64,000 bases of DNA from Gemmatimonadaceae bacterium. Its GTDB lineage: Bacteria > Gemmatimonadota > Gemmatimonadetes > Gemmatimonadales > Gemmatimonadaceae. Location of the stretch: positions 1 through 64,000 of the forward strand of contig JACMME010000074.1 in assembly GCA_014379205.1 (NCBI GenBank). The letters run 5' to 3'. Below the pieces are notes generated by a model. It searched no databases and had not been told where the DNA came from. It saw nothing but the letters and a program-made list of their open reading frames with translations. The stretch's first letter is position 1; every line of letters begins with the position of its first letter. The position numbers and the translations under genes were made by a program. Positions 26,691-35,814 of this stretch are shown here, in pieces.

Positions 26691-28487
26691 TTGAAGCTAG
26701 ACTCTATCCGCAATTTCTGCATTATCGCGCACATCGATCACGGCAAATCGACCCTCGCGGACCGGCTCATCGAATCGACCGGGACCGTCGAGAAGCGCGA
26801 GATAAAAGAGCAGATGCTCGACACCCTGGATCTGGAGCGCGAGCGCGGCATCACGATCAAGCTGAACGCGGTGCGCATGACCTACGTGGCCAAGAGCGGA
26901 ACAAGCTACGCGCTGAATCTCATAGATACGCCCGGACATGTAGACTTCACGTACGAAGTGTCGCGCTCTCTCGCGGCTTGCGAAGGTGCCATTCTCGTGG
27001 TGGATGCATCGCAGGGAGTGCAGGCGCAGACGCTGTCGAATCTGTTCCTTGCGCTTGATGCCGGACTCGAGATAATTCCGGTGCTCAACAAGATCGATCT
27101 TCCGGGCGCGGAGCCCGAGCGCAGACACAAGGAGCTGCACGACCTTCTGGGCGCAAACGCCGACGATATCCTGCACGTCAGCGCCAAGGTCGGGCTGGGA
27201 ATCAGCGAGCTGCTGGAGGCGATAATCAGGCGAGTCCCACCGCCGGAGGGGGATCCCGGTGGTCCCCTCCGTGCGCTGATCTTCGACTCGTACTACGATC
27301 GGTATCGCGGTGCCATTCCGATGGTGCGGGTAGTGGACGGAACGCTGGCGCCAGGAATGCGAATCGCCTTCGGGGCCAGCGGCGAGGAATACGATGTCAT
27401 CGAGGTCGGTTACAGCCAACTGCGCCAGGTAAAAGCGGAGGCACTGCTGCCCGGTGAAGTTGGGTATGTGATCGCCAATGTCCGGCGGGTGCAGGAGACT
27501 CGCGTGGGCGACACGATTTTCGACGTCAGCAACCGCGCAACCGAAGCCCTTCCGGGTTACCAGGACATCAAGTCAATGGTTTTCGCCGGAATGTATCCGA
27601 CGGATACCAATCAGTACGAGAATCTGCGTGACGCGCTGGAGAAGCTGCAGCTCAACGACGGATCGCTGCATTACGAACCCGAAACTTCTACCGCGCTGGG
27701 TTTCGGCTTTCGCGCCGGATTTCTGGGTCTTCTGCACATGGAGATCGTGCAGGAGCGGCTGGAACGCGAGTTCGACCTCGACCTCGTGACGACGGTGCCA
27801 AACGTGGAGTATCACGTGTACTTGAACGATGGTTCCATGATGCTGCTGGAGAATCCCTCCCTCCTCCCGCACGGCAGCACGGTTGACCGGATCGAGGAGC
27901 CGTTCGTTAAGGCACGAATCGTGGCGCCGGCGGAGTACATCGGCAACATCATGACGCTCGGCACCGACCGGCGCGGTATCTACAAGAACATGAGCTACGT
28001 CGACGCAACGCGCGTGGAGTTCGATTTCGAGTTTCCATTGGCGGAGATAATTCTGGATTTCTACGACAGGCTAAAAACCATAAGCCGCGGCTACGCGAGC
28101 CTGGATTATGAGTTACTGGATTATCGAGAAAGCGCCCTGGTGAAGCTGGACATGCTCATCAATTCGGACGCGATCGATGCATTCTCCGTCATTATCCACC
28201 GCGACAAGGCCTACGAATGGGGACGCAAGGTCGCCGACAAGCTCAAGGAGTTGATTCCACGGCAACTCTTCGAGGTCATCATCCAAGCGGCAATCGGAAC
28301 CAAGGTCATTGCCCGCACCACGGTGAAGGCACTTCGCAAGAACGTGCTCGCCAAGTGCTACGGCGGCGACATCACGCGCAAGAGGAAGCTCCTGGAGAAG
28401 CAGAAGGAAGGAAAAAAGCGAATGAAGCAGGTGGGGTCAGTGGAGATTCCCCAAGAGGCATTTCTCGCCGTGTTACAGGTCGACTGA
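26691..28487 (+). CDS. lepA: Elongation factor 4 (LepA)
   Basis: Ribosome-associated GTPase that assists translation initiation and back-translocation. The 598-residue protein has G1 AHIDHGKST (13-21), G3 DTPGHVDF, G4 NKIDLPGA, domains II and V like EF-G, and the LepA-specific C-terminal domain ending in [20 protein letters not shown]. The start codon is TTG at 26691, matching the family N-terminus ([19 protein letters not shown]). It heads a long plus-strand run. The 255 bases upstream hold no gene. Confidence 0.97.
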   Translation: MKLDSIRNFCIIAHIDHGKSTLADRLIESTGTVEKREIKEQMLDTLDLERERGITIKLNAVRMTYVAKSGTSYALNLIDTPGHVDFTYEVSRSLAACEGAILVVDASQGVQAQTLSNLFLALDAGLEIIPVLNKIDLPGAEPERRHKELHDLLGANADDILHVSAKVGLGISELLEAIIRRVPPPEGDPGGPLRALIFDSYYDRYRGAIPMVRVVDGTLAPGMRIAFGASGEEYDVIEVGYSQLRQVKAEALLPGEVGYVIANVRRVQETRVGDTIFDVSNRATEALPGYQDIKSMVFAGMYPTDTNQYENLRDALEKLQLNDGSLHYEPETSTALGFGFRAGFLGLLHMEIVQERLEREFDLDLVTTVPNVEYHVYLNDGSMMLLENPSLLPHGSTVDRIEEPFVKARIVAPAEYIGNIMTLGTDRRGIYKNMSYVDATRVEFDFEFPLAEIILDFYDRLKTISRGYASLDYELLDYRESALVKLDMLINSDAIDAFSVIIHRDKAYEWGRKVADKLKELIPRQLFEVIIQAAIGTKVIARTTVKALRKNVLAKCYGGDITRKRKLLEKQKEGKKRMKQVGSVEIPQEAFLAVLQVD

Positions 28488-28488
28488 A

Positions 28489-29640
28489 TTGGCTGCACCG
28501 GCTGTTCGCACCTCCGGCAAAACGCAGACCGAGCCTCAGGAAGCCTGGCAGGCGAGCGGTGACGAGCCACGCGAAGCTCTGGTGGTGCAGACAAGCTTTC
28601 TGGGCGACGCGGTGCTCACTACGCCATTGATTGCGGAGCTCGCTATGCGCGGTCCGGTGGATGTCGTTCTGACACCAGCGTCAGCACCGCTGCTGGCGAA
28701 CAATCCGGCCATCCGGCATCTCTTCATATACGACAAGAGGGCGGATGCCGCCGGGCTCATGGGGCTTTGGCAGACCTCCATGCGTCTGCGTGGACGCCGG
28801 GCGGCGCCGCCCGCTCCAGCGCGGCGGGAGCGCCGTGCGACAAGAATCGCGTATCTCGCGCAAGGTTCCGTGCGGAGCGCCACGCTCGCGCTCCTGGCTG
28901 GTTGCGAAGAGCGTGTCGGATTTGCGACATCGCCTGGTCGCCTGCTGTATACCACACGCGTTACGTTCCGCGATGACCGGCATCACGCCGAGCGCCTCTG
29001 GCGTCTGGGTTTTCCATCCCAGCCCGGGATCGAGCCACCCGAGGGCTCCTTGCAGCCGCGCCTGTATCCTTCGGTAGCAGATACTCTCGCAGTCGACAGT
29101 TTGCTCGCTGGGACGTCCGATGATCGTCCGCTCGTAGCGCTCGCACCTGGAAGTGCCTGGGGAACCAAGCGCTGGCCATTTTACGCTGATCTCGCCCGGC
29201 GCCTCGCTCCACGAGCCCGAATTGCGATAATCGGAGGCGCAGGTGACACAGACCTCGGAAAAGAAATAGCCGAATCGGCTCGAAGCGCGGTCCCGCGGAA
29301 ACACGCCGCCCAGTCGGTGATCGATGCCACGGGCCGCCTATCCTTGCTCGGATCCGCCGATCTCATCGGGCGGGCTTCTGCTCTCGTAACCAACGATTCA
29401 TCGCCGTCGCACCTTGCGTCCGCGATGGGAACGCGCACCATTACCATATTCGGACCGACAGTGCCTGAATTTGGCTTCGGCCCGCTGGCACGCCGCTCGA
29501 AGCCAGCTGGTCTGGACGGGCTCCCTTGCCGCCCCTGTCACCATCATGGTCCCGACCGGTGTCCGCTAGGACACTGGCGGTGCATGCGCGATCTCGACGC
29601 TGAACGTGTCGAGGCACTGCTGACCTCCATCCTGGACTGA
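28489..29640 (+). CDS. Glycosyltransferase family 9 (heptosyltransferase-like)
   Basis: ADP-heptose:LPS heptosyltransferase-like enzyme of GT-B fold, 383 residues. The N-terminal VVQTSFLGDAVLTTPLI is the acceptor-side glycine loop. The C-terminal half carries LAPGSAWGTKRWP and the TNDSSPSHLASAMGT nucleotide-sugar motif. The Cys-rich C-terminus (PCRPCHHHGPDRCPLGHWRCM) matches the conserved cysteines of many GT9 proteins. The TTG start at 28489 is one base after the lepA stop. It probably adds a heptose or related sugar to lipopolysaccharide core in the cytoplasm. Confidence 0.85.
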   Translation: MAAPAVRTSGKTQTEPQEAWQASGDEPREALVVQTSFLGDAVLTTPLIAELAMRGPVDVVLTPASAPLLANNPAIRHLFIYDKRADAAGLMGLWQTSMRLRGRRAAPPAPARRERRATRIAYLAQGSVRSATLALLAGCEERVGFATSPGRLLYTTRVTFRDDRHHAERLWRLGFPSQPGIEPPEGSLQPRLYPSVADTLAVDSLLAGTSDDRPLVALAPGSAWGTKRWPFYADLARRLAPRARIAIIGGAGDTDLGKEIAESARSAVPRKHAAQSVIDATGRLSLLGSADLIGRASALVTNDSSPSHLASAMGTRTITIFGPTVPEFGFGPLARRSKPAGLDGLPCRPCHHHGPDRCPLGHWRCMRDLDAERVEALLTSILD

Positions 29641-29643
29641 ACG

Positions 29644-30672
29644 ATGCCTCGCATCAAAAGCAGGACCGCACCGCGCGGTAAAAAGGGCGAGAAATTCATA
29701 CTCGGTGTCGACCTGGGCGGAACCAACATCGTCGTTGGCGCGATGCCCGTCGATGGCGGCCGCGAGATTGCGGTTCATTCCGAGGCAACCCATGCGGAGC
29801 GGGGTGCCGAAGCGGTAATGGACAGGATCACCGCGATGATTGAGCAAGTCGTTGCCGAAGTGCTGGAAGGCGAAAACGCCATGCGCAAGGACATTCTCGG
29901 CGTTGGTGTGGGAGCGCCCGGACCACTGGATCGCAAGCGCGGAGTGGTGGTTGTCGCACCCAACCTTGGATGGCATGACTTTCCACTGCGCGATGCGATA
30001 GCTGATCGCGTGCGTCTGCCGACAACTCTGGATAACGACGCAAACTGCGCCACTATCGGTGAATGGTGGTGCGGAGCCGCCCGTGGCGGACGCAATGTCG
30101 TAGGCGTGACAATCGGCACCGGAATTGGTGGGGGACTCATCCTGGATGGACAACTCTACCACGGCTCCTCCGACGTCGCGGGAGAGATTGGGCATACGAC
30201 CATCGACATCACTGGTCGGTACTGCAAATGCGGAAATTACGGGTGCCTTGAGGCGTACGCGTCGGGTCCCGCGATAGCGCAGCGTGCCCGTGAAGCGCTG
30301 GGGCGTGACGAAAAATCCATACTCCCCAAGCTGGTGGACAACCACCTCGACCGCATCACCGCAGCCACGGTTTACCAGGCCGCGAATCAGGGAGACACTC
30401 TCGCGAGCGAGATCGTGCGTGACACCGCCACCTTCCTGGGCGCGGGGATCGCTAACCTCCTCAACATCTTCAATCCTGATGTAGTGGTGCTGGCTGGGGG
30501 AGTGGCAATGGCGGGTGACAGGTTGTTCGAGCCGCTTCGCGCGGAAGTGAAGCGGCGCGCCTTCAGGCCGGCGGTGGAATCCTGTCGCATCGTGCCTGGA
30601 AGTCTCGAGGGAACGGCTGGAATGGTAGGCGCTGTCGCGACGTTCAAGACGCAGAAGCTGGGCGGAGTGTGA
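29644..30672 (+). CDS. ROK family sugar kinase (glucokinase-like)
   Basis: 342-residue cytoplasmic hexose kinase. The ATP phosphate motif DLGGTN is at 23-28, the catalytic Asp D132 is in DNDAN, and the ROK zinc site is H184 with C194, C196 and C201 (GHTTIDITGRYCKCGNYGCLEAY region). Glucose is the most likely substrate given resemblance to ROK glucokinases. A fructokinase or N-acetylhexosamine kinase is possible. It ends with TGA overlapping a GTG that could start the PfkB gene. Confidence 0.88.
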   Translation: MPRIKSRTAPRGKKGEKFILGVDLGGTNIVVGAMPVDGGREIAVHSEATHAERGAEAVMDRITAMIEQVVAEVLEGENAMRKDILGVGVGAPGPLDRKRGVVVVAPNLGWHDFPLRDAIADRVRLPTTLDNDANCATIGEWWCGAARGGRNVVGVTIGTGIGGGLILDGQLYHGSSDVAGEIGHTTIDITGRYCKCGNYGCLEAYASGPAIAQRAREALGRDEKSILPKLVDNHLDRITAATVYQAANQGDTLASEIVRDTATFLGAGIANLLNIFNPDVVVLAGGVAMAGDRLFEPLRAEVKRRAFRPAVESCRIVPGSLEGTAGMVGAVATFKTQKLGGV

Positions 30673-31745
30673 GGTTGGGAGTGGGGGGTGGGGGATGGGG
30701 AGTAGGAAAACCAGGATTGAATTCCAGAGCTTCGAGCGCCGTGACGCCACTCCCCACCCCCCATCCCCCACTCCCCATTCGCAAGCGTCTCGGCGCCATC
30801 GGCACCTTCGTCTGGGATACGATCTATGGCCGCGATCCGCGTTCCGAGCCCGTCCAGGAATGGGGCGGCGTTACATATGCCTTGAGCGGTCTGGATGCAG
30901 CGCTTCCGAACGACTGGGAAATCGTGCCGCTCATGAAGGTTGGCGAGGATCTCGCGCGGCGCGCCAGGGACTACCTCGGCGACTTGCGGCGACTCAGCCC
31001 CGATGCGGCACTAATCGAGGTCCCATATCCGAACAACAAGGTGGAGCTTCGCTACGTCACGAGCGAGCGAAGGGCCGAGCGCTTGACCGGGGGAGTTCCC
31101 GGTTGGACATGGCTGGGACTCAAGCCATTGCTGCGTGACCTCGACGCTCTGTACATAAATTTCATCAGCGGTTTCGAGCTGGACCTCGAGACGGCGCAGC
31201 TGATCCGACAACACTTCAAGGGACCGATTTACTGCGATCTGCACATGTTGGTAATGGCGGTGCAGCCGGGCGGGTTACGGACTCTCCAGCCACTGCCGAA
31301 TGTCGCCGAATGGTGCCGCTGCTTCGATCTCTTGCAAGTGAACGAGGATGAAGTCTCCGCGATGGCGCCAGACCCCATGGCGCTCGCGGCCACAGCCCTC
31401 GCCGCCGGAGTCCGCTGCCTCGCGGTCACACTGTCGAGCCGGGGCGCCGTATACTTCGCCGCGCCTGGCTTCGACCAACTGTCGGACCTTACCGGCCAAC
31501 CCGAGCTCGGGCCCGCCAGCGGCGCGGTTCGGACTGCGCTCGTGCAAACCGTTCCGGTGGAAGTCGACGGCGATCCAACCGGTTGTGGCGACGTCTGGGG
31601 AGCGACATTCTTCTCGCGTCTTCTCGCTGGCGACCAGCTCGAGGCTGCCATCCGGCGTGCCCACGAGGCGGCGGGGCGCAATGTAGGACACCGCGGCGCG
31701 AGCGGTTTGTCGCGTCACCTGCGGGGCGAGCTGAGCTTCCGGTGA
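30669..31745 (+). CDS. PfkB family carbohydrate kinase
   Basis: Ribokinase-fold sugar or nucleoside kinase. With GTG at 30669 (overlapping the upstream TGA) the protein has 358 residues, but residues 1-37 are just the translation of a G-rich/C-rich inverted repeat. The family fold starts at about residue 39 (LGAIGTFVWDTI). The anion-hole motif is DPTGCGDVWGATFF near residue 305, with Cys where Ala is usual. Start alternatives such as GTG at 30741 exclude most of the repeat. It is probably co-translated with the ROK kinase. Confidence 0.78.
   Translation: MRLGVGGGGWGVGKPGLNSRASSAVTPLPTPHPPLPIRKRLGAIGTFVWDTIYGRDPRSEPVQEWGGVTYALSGLDAALPNDWEIVPLMKVGEDLARRARDYLGDLRRLSPDAALIEVPYPNNKVELRYVTSERRAERLTGGVPGWTWLGLKPLLRDLDALYINFISGFELDLETAQLIRQHFKGPIYCDLHMLVMAVQPGGLRTLQPLPNVAEWCRCFDLLQVNEDEVSAMAPDPMALAATALAAGVRCLAVTLSSRGAVYFAAPGFDQLSDLTGQPELGPASGAVRTALVQTVPVEVDGDPTGCGDVWGATFFSRLLAGDQLEAAIRRAHEAAGRNVGHRGASGLSRHLRGELSFR
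30677..30776. repeat. G-rich/C-rich inverted repeat at the ROK-PfkB junction
   Basis: The left arm (30677-30703) is GGGAGTGGGGGGTGGGGG followed by ATGGGGAGT. The right arm (30749-30776) is its near reverse complement. The 45-base loop lies in frame with the PfkB gene. The RNA could form a stem of roughly 27 bp, or the left arm alone a G-quadruplex. Either could limit PfkB translation. Confidence 0.8.
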
Positions 31746-32632
31746 GCACAGTGATTGTGCTGCCACCGTCGCTGAACGAGCGGAGCTTTGAGACAGTTCT
31801 GGGTCAGCTTGCACCTTTGGGAGCCGCCGACAAAGTCCTCCTCGACGCGCGTCACACGCGCTGGGCGTCTCCTTATGGCTTGACGGCGCTACTCGCACTC
31901 GCGCAGACTCGCGCTGAAGTTCCGGGCTTGTATGTCCCGGAAGCCGACGAAACGGCATCGTACTGGGCGAGAGCTGGATTTTTCAGGCACGCGGAAAGAC
32001 TCTTCGAGATGCACGGTAGCGTGCCTCGCAGCAGGGCGGCGGGTGAGTCCGACGTTCTGCTGGAGATCACGTCCGTGGCCGGGAGCGATGACGTGCATGA
32101 CGTCGTCGGAAGAATACAGGGAAAGGCGCACGCAATTCTTTCGAAGGAGCTGAGACTGGACAGCAAGGCGACGATGGGCTTTGCCATGACCCTCTCGGAG
32201 GCGTGTCAAAACATTGTGGAGCACGCGGGGCTGGGTGGATGGGTTGCCGTTCAGGCGTATCGCCGGGGACAGCGGATTGGTGGACGCCGGGTAGTGGTGA
32301 TTGCGGTGTGCGATGCGGGAATTGGTTTCAGGCAGTCTCTCGAGACGAACTCCACGGCACGCTCACGCGATGGCAGATGGGACGACGCCATGGCTCTGGA
32401 AGACGCCGTCATTCGCGGCGTCAGCCGTTTCCGTGACCCTGGCCGGGGACAAGGGTTGGCTGGTGTCCGTCGCTACATTGGACGGTGGGAAGGGAAATTG
32501 TCGGTTCGGAGCGGAACGGCGCGCATTTCCATTGTGCCATCGTGGGATGATGACGTACCGTTGCGGGAGAAATTACCACCCTTTCCAGGTGCGCAGATGC
32601 AAATCACGATTCCCGAGCGAGTGAGCGAGTGA
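31742..32632 (+). CDS. STAS-like plus GHKL ATPase (HATPase_c) regulatory protein
   Basis: GTG at 31742 overlaps the PfkB stop (GTGA), giving 296 residues. Residues about 1-90 look like a STAS/anti-sigma-antagonist fold (LLDARHTRWASPYGLTALLALA). Residues 140-290 form an anti-sigma-type GHKL ATPase: N-box E153 to N157 (SEACQNIVEHA), G1 DAGIG (191-195) and G2 GRGQGLAG (234-241). There is no His-kinase dimerisation domain or transmembrane segment. It is probably a cytoplasmic partner-switching kinase. The next gene encodes a second STAS-like protein. Confidence 0.78.
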   Translation: MSTVIVLPPSLNERSFETVLGQLAPLGAADKVLLDARHTRWASPYGLTALLALAQTRAEVPGLYVPEADETASYWARAGFFRHAERLFEMHGSVPRSRAAGESDVLLEITSVAGSDDVHDVVGRIQGKAHAILSKELRLDSKATMGFAMTLSEACQNIVEHAGLGGWVAVQAYRRGQRIGGRRVVVIAVCDAGIGFRQSLETNSTARSRDGRWDDAMALEDAVIRGVSRFRDPGRGQGLAGVRRYIGRWEGKLSVRSGTARISIVPSWDDDVPLREKLPPFPGAQMQITIPERVSE

Positions 32633-33180
32633 ACGGACACATCGACGTTGGCACAGTCCTCAGGCGGACAGTTTGCGATCTGTACTCGGACCTGGTGACA
32701 CGCCCAACGGGCGCCGCGGTGCGCACCGGCATCGAGCAACAGCTTGCGGAGCTTGCAGACAGGACTGTGACGATCATTGATTTCGCGCATGTCGGCCTCC
32801 TGGATTTTTCGTGCGCCGACGAGATCGTCGCCAAGCTGCTTCTCAGAATTCCAACGGGTGGCACGCGCGACGCGTACTTCCTGTTTCGCGGAGTGAGCGA
32901 CTCGCATCTCGAGGCGATCGAGGTGGTTCTCGAGCGTCACGGCCTGGCTGCGGTTGCTCAGGGGGACAATGGAGAGCTCATGTTGCTGGGAGATCTCGGC
33001 GACACACAGCGACAGGCATGGGACGCCATCAATCGCCTCGGTCGCGGCGACCTGGCCGAAGTGGCAAGGGAGTCAGACATCCCCGCGGATGCAGCAAGCC
33101 AGGTGCTGGATGACCTATGGCGGCGGCGTCTCATAATGAGAACGGATCAATGGTACGTAGCTCTCGCCGCGACGGCATAG
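32629..33180 (+). CDS. STAS-like (DUF4325-type) protein with C-terminal winged helix
   Basis: 183 residues. GTG at 32629 overlaps the preceding stop by 4 bases (GTGA). Residues about 15-110 form a STAS/DUF4325-like fold (TVTIIDFAHVGLLDFSCADEIVAKLL), where the Ser in DFSCADE is at the position phosphorylated in SpoIIAA-type proteins. Residues about 125-178 resemble a winged-helix DNA-binding domain (GDLAEVARESDIPADAASQVLDDLWRRRLI). It is most likely the output partner of the upstream ATPase. This pairing is an inference from order and folds. Confidence 0.7.
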   Translation: MNGHIDVGTVLRRTVCDLYSDLVTRPTGAAVRTGIEQQLAELADRTVTIIDFAHVGLLDFSCADEIVAKLLLRIPTGGTRDAYFLFRGVSDSHLEAIEVVLERHGLAAVAQGDNGELMLLGDLGDTQRQAWDAINRLGRGDLAEVARESDIPADAASQVLDDLWRRRLIMRTDQWYVALAATA

Positions 33181-33506
33181 GCGGTGCGCGCGGCCCAGAT
33201 TCCGCGCCGGGCTACAACCCGCCGTTGCAAATCGTCGGTTTGATCGCCACGCGGAAAGGAGATCCCGAGCGCGGTCCAATGATTCGCATGCGGGCGGCCG
33301 AGGCGAGAATTCGCCTCCTGGTCGACGGTGAGCTCGTCTGGGTTTATGGTCCACGCCGGCACGAGCTGGCCACGCTCAAGGTCGATGACACACTCGCTCG
33401 AGGTGCAGTGGTGCTGAGAGATGTTTTCGGCGCGTCGCCGTCCGAGGTGATAAGGGTAGTCAAGGCCGCGGCTGACGAGCCGCCAGCTCGCGGCAACTAT
33501 GTCTGA
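33117..33506 (+). CDS. Small conserved-looking protein of unknown function
   Basis: Up to 129 residues. The ATG at 33117 overlaps the previous gene by 64 bases, and an alternative ATG at 33150 gives 118 residues. The core (LQIVGLIATRKGDPERGP, LLVDGELVWVYGPRRHELATLKVDDTLARGAVVLRDVFGAS) is predicted beta-rich and looks like a small double-psi barrel such as a molybdopterin-dinucleotide-binding C-terminal domain. That resemblance is weak. No catalytic motif is evident. Codon use and tight packing argue for a real gene. Confidence 0.6.
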   Translation: MAAASHNENGSMVRSSRRDGIGGARGPDSAPGYNPPLQIVGLIATRKGDPERGPMIRMRAAEARIRLLVDGELVWVYGPRRHELATLKVDDTLARGAVVLRDVFGASPSEVIRVVKAAADEPPARGNYV

Positions 33507-33517
33507 CGAGACGACAA

Positions 33518-34675
33518 ATGGCCCGCGGTAATCGGGAGTACGGTCTGGCAACAACGGTACTTCATGGCGGAAGAATTTCCACGTCTCCGGGCTCGCCGGT
33601 TGTCAAACCGATCTTCCAGAGCGTTATCTTCGGTCAGGAGACGGGTACCGCGAATGGACTGGTGTATCCGCGATACGGCAATAATCCGAATGCGGAGTCG
33701 GTTCAGAGCCGGTTGGCTCTACTGGAAGGCGCGGAAGCCGCGTTGGTGCTCGCAAGCGGCATGGGCGCCACGGCCTGCGCAATGCTGGCGCTCCTGCGAC
33801 CCGGCGATCATCTGGTTGCGAGCTCGTGGGTATACGGCGGCACTCGCACACTGCTCGAGTCCGAGCTCGCGCTCATGGGTATCGATGTAACGTTCGTCGA
33901 CCCAATGGAGACTCGAGGCTGGCGGAAAGCGCTGAGGAAGAAGACGCGCGCCATCTTCCTCGAGACACCGGTCAATCCAACTTGCCGGGTGCTCGATTTG
34001 CGACCCGTTCGCTTTCTGACTGAGTCCAACGGCCTTGCTCTTGTAGTCGATTCCACTTTTGCTTCGCCCATCAATTTTCGCCCCTTCGAGCATGGGGCCG
34101 ACGTCGTCATCCATTCAGCCACCAAGTATCTGAACGGTCATCATGATGTACTCGCCGGCGCCGTGCTTGGAACGGCACAGTACATCGAGGAAGTCCGGCA
34201 GAAGATGATTTTGTGGGGGCAGGCACCCGACCCGTTCGCCTGCTGGCTGCTGGAGCGGGGACTGAAGACGCTCAGCGTACGCGTGGAGAGGCAGAACTCG
34301 AATGCGATGCGCGTCGCCGAGTGGTGTGCGACTCGCAAGGAGGTACGCCTCGTGCATTATCCCGGACTTGAAACCCATCCCGACCACGAGATTGCGCTCT
34401 CCACCCACCAGGGTTTTGGTGGAATGCTGGCAATCGAGCTGGCCGGTGGCGCCAGGGCGGCCGAGAAGTTGTTGCGCCGCCTCTCGCTCATAACGCACGC
34501 ACCGAGCCTCGGCGGGGTCGAATCGCTGGCATCGGAGCCGCGGTTTACATCGCACACGCATCTGAGCGCGGCGGAGCGTGCAGCCATCGGGATCCCGGAT
34601 GGGTTCGTGCGATTAAGCATTGGTATCGAGGATTCAGCCGATCTCATTGCGGATCTCGAGCAGGGGCTGCGCTGA
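33518..34675 (+). CDS. Cystathionine gamma-synthase/lyase family PLP enzyme
   Basis: PLP-dependent trans-sulfuration family enzyme (MetB/MetC/O-acetylhomoserine sulfhydrylase group), 385 residues. The PLP lysine is K203 (SATKYLNGHHD), phosphate-binding residues are in YPRYGN (50-55) and ASGMGAT (79-85), and VVDSTFASP supplies the ring aspartate. The gamma-synthase and lyase activities cannot be separated by sequence alone. The stop TGA overlaps the ATG of the next gene (TGATG). Confidence 0.9.
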   Translation: MARGNREYGLATTVLHGGRISTSPGSPVVKPIFQSVIFGQETGTANGLVYPRYGNNPNAESVQSRLALLEGAEAALVLASGMGATACAMLALLRPGDHLVASSWVYGGTRTLLESELALMGIDVTFVDPMETRGWRKALRKKTRAIFLETPVNPTCRVLDLRPVRFLTESNGLALVVDSTFASPINFRPFEHGADVVIHSATKYLNGHHDVLAGAVLGTAQYIEEVRQKMILWGQAPDPFACWLLERGLKTLSVRVERQNSNAMRVAEWCATRKEVRLVHYPGLETHPDHEIALSTHQGFGGMLAIELAGGARAAEKLLRRLSLITHAPSLGGVESLASEPRFTSHTHLSAAERAAIGIPDGFVRLSIGIEDSADLIADLEQGLR

Positions 34676-35814
34676 TGCCCGAATCCATCCTCAGGGATTC
34701 TTCCGAGCGTCGGCGGGTCGAGCGACGCACCAATCAGATCATTGCGGAGCTGACGCTCCCCGAGTTTCGTCGAATCGCTCTGACATCGCTGCTGTTCACC
34801 ATCGTGCTGTTCCTGTTTCTCTGGATGGTGCGAACGGTGATCATAGCGGGAATTCTTGCGATAATCGTCGCGACTTACATGCGCCCTTTTTACAAGTGGA
34901 TTCTGCGCATGGTGCACTCCTCTACAGGCGCCGCGTTGCTCACAATTTTGTGCGTCGCAATCCCTCTGATCGCCATAATCGTTTACAGCTATATCGAGCT
35001 CAGCGGAGCCGCGGGATATCTGTCGAAAAATGAAGCCGAGATAGTCGAGCGCATTGACGCCGCACTGCGGCGCTTGCCCTTTTTCGAGGGGAAAAGCCTG
35101 ACCGACCAGATACGGAACGGAGTGCTGGCAGCTTCGAATTACGGTTCCAAACTGGTAGGCGGCATCAAGGCAACGATGGCCCAGATCGCCGTTTCGACGG
35201 CAGTTTTCCTCTTCACGGCATTCTACTTTTTTACCTCCGCGCACTCCATCGCCGCCTATATACGCGGCAAGATTCCACCGAGATACGGAGAGATCTCGAA
35301 TGCGCTGGAGCGAAATGTGCGCGGTGTACTGTACGGCGCCATCTACGCCACGTTAATGACCCAAACCATCAAGTCGATCGTCATTCTGGCAATGAACCTG
35401 GCGTTCCAGGTACCTCTCGCTCTGGTACTTGCGATCCTTTCCTTCGTAATCGGCTTCTTTCCGATCGTGGGCTCGTGGAGCGTTTACGTTCCCGTAGCAC
35501 TCTGGCTCGGAATCTTTCGCGATGCATGGGGATCGGCGCTTGCCATGCTGGTTATAGGATTTCTGGGGAACACGCTCTTCATGTCGATGTACATCCGTCC
35601 AAAGATTGCCGCGGAAAAGTCGAAGGTGCTCAACTTTTACTGGATGTTCATAGGGCTGGTCACGGGTGTTTACACCTTTGGACTCGTTGGAGTCCTGCTC
35701 GGTCCAATCGTGATCGGTCTGCTCAAGGCCACCGTGGACACTGTCACCGCGCAAGGCAGCTGGAAGCTTCTCGACGCCGATGGTGACACCGCGGAGCTTG
35801 TCATTCCTAAATGA
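34675..35814 (+). CDS. AI-2E family membrane permease
   Basis: 379-residue inner-membrane protein of the AI-2 exporter/YdiK/PerM family, with about 7-8 transmembrane helices: a hairpin near 35-75, a cytoplasmic insertion about 110-150 and the terminal helix cluster (about 220-365, with GFFPIVGSWSVYVPVALWL). The substrate in this branch is unknown: autoinducer-2 or Na+/H+ exchange have been proposed for relatives. The start overlaps the CGS stop. It ends 4 bases into ftsE (ATGA). PerM-like genes beside ftsE recur in other bacteria. Confidence 0.88.
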   Translation: MPESILRDSSERRRVERRTNQIIAELTLPEFRRIALTSLLFTIVLFLFLWMVRTVIIAGILAIIVATYMRPFYKWILRMVHSSTGAALLTILCVAIPLIAIIVYSYIELSGAAGYLSKNEAEIVERIDAALRRLPFFEGKSLTDQIRNGVLAASNYGSKLVGGIKATMAQIAVSTAVFLFTAFYFFTSAHSIAAYIRGKIPPRYGEISNALERNVRGVLYGAIYATLMTQTIKSIVILAMNLAFQVPLALVLAILSFVIGFFPIVGSWSVYVPVALWLGIFRDAWGSALAMLVIGFLGNTLFMSMYIRPKIAAEKSKVLNFYWMFIGLVTGVYTFGLVGVLLGPIVIGLLKATVDTVTAQGSWKLLDADGDTAELVIPK

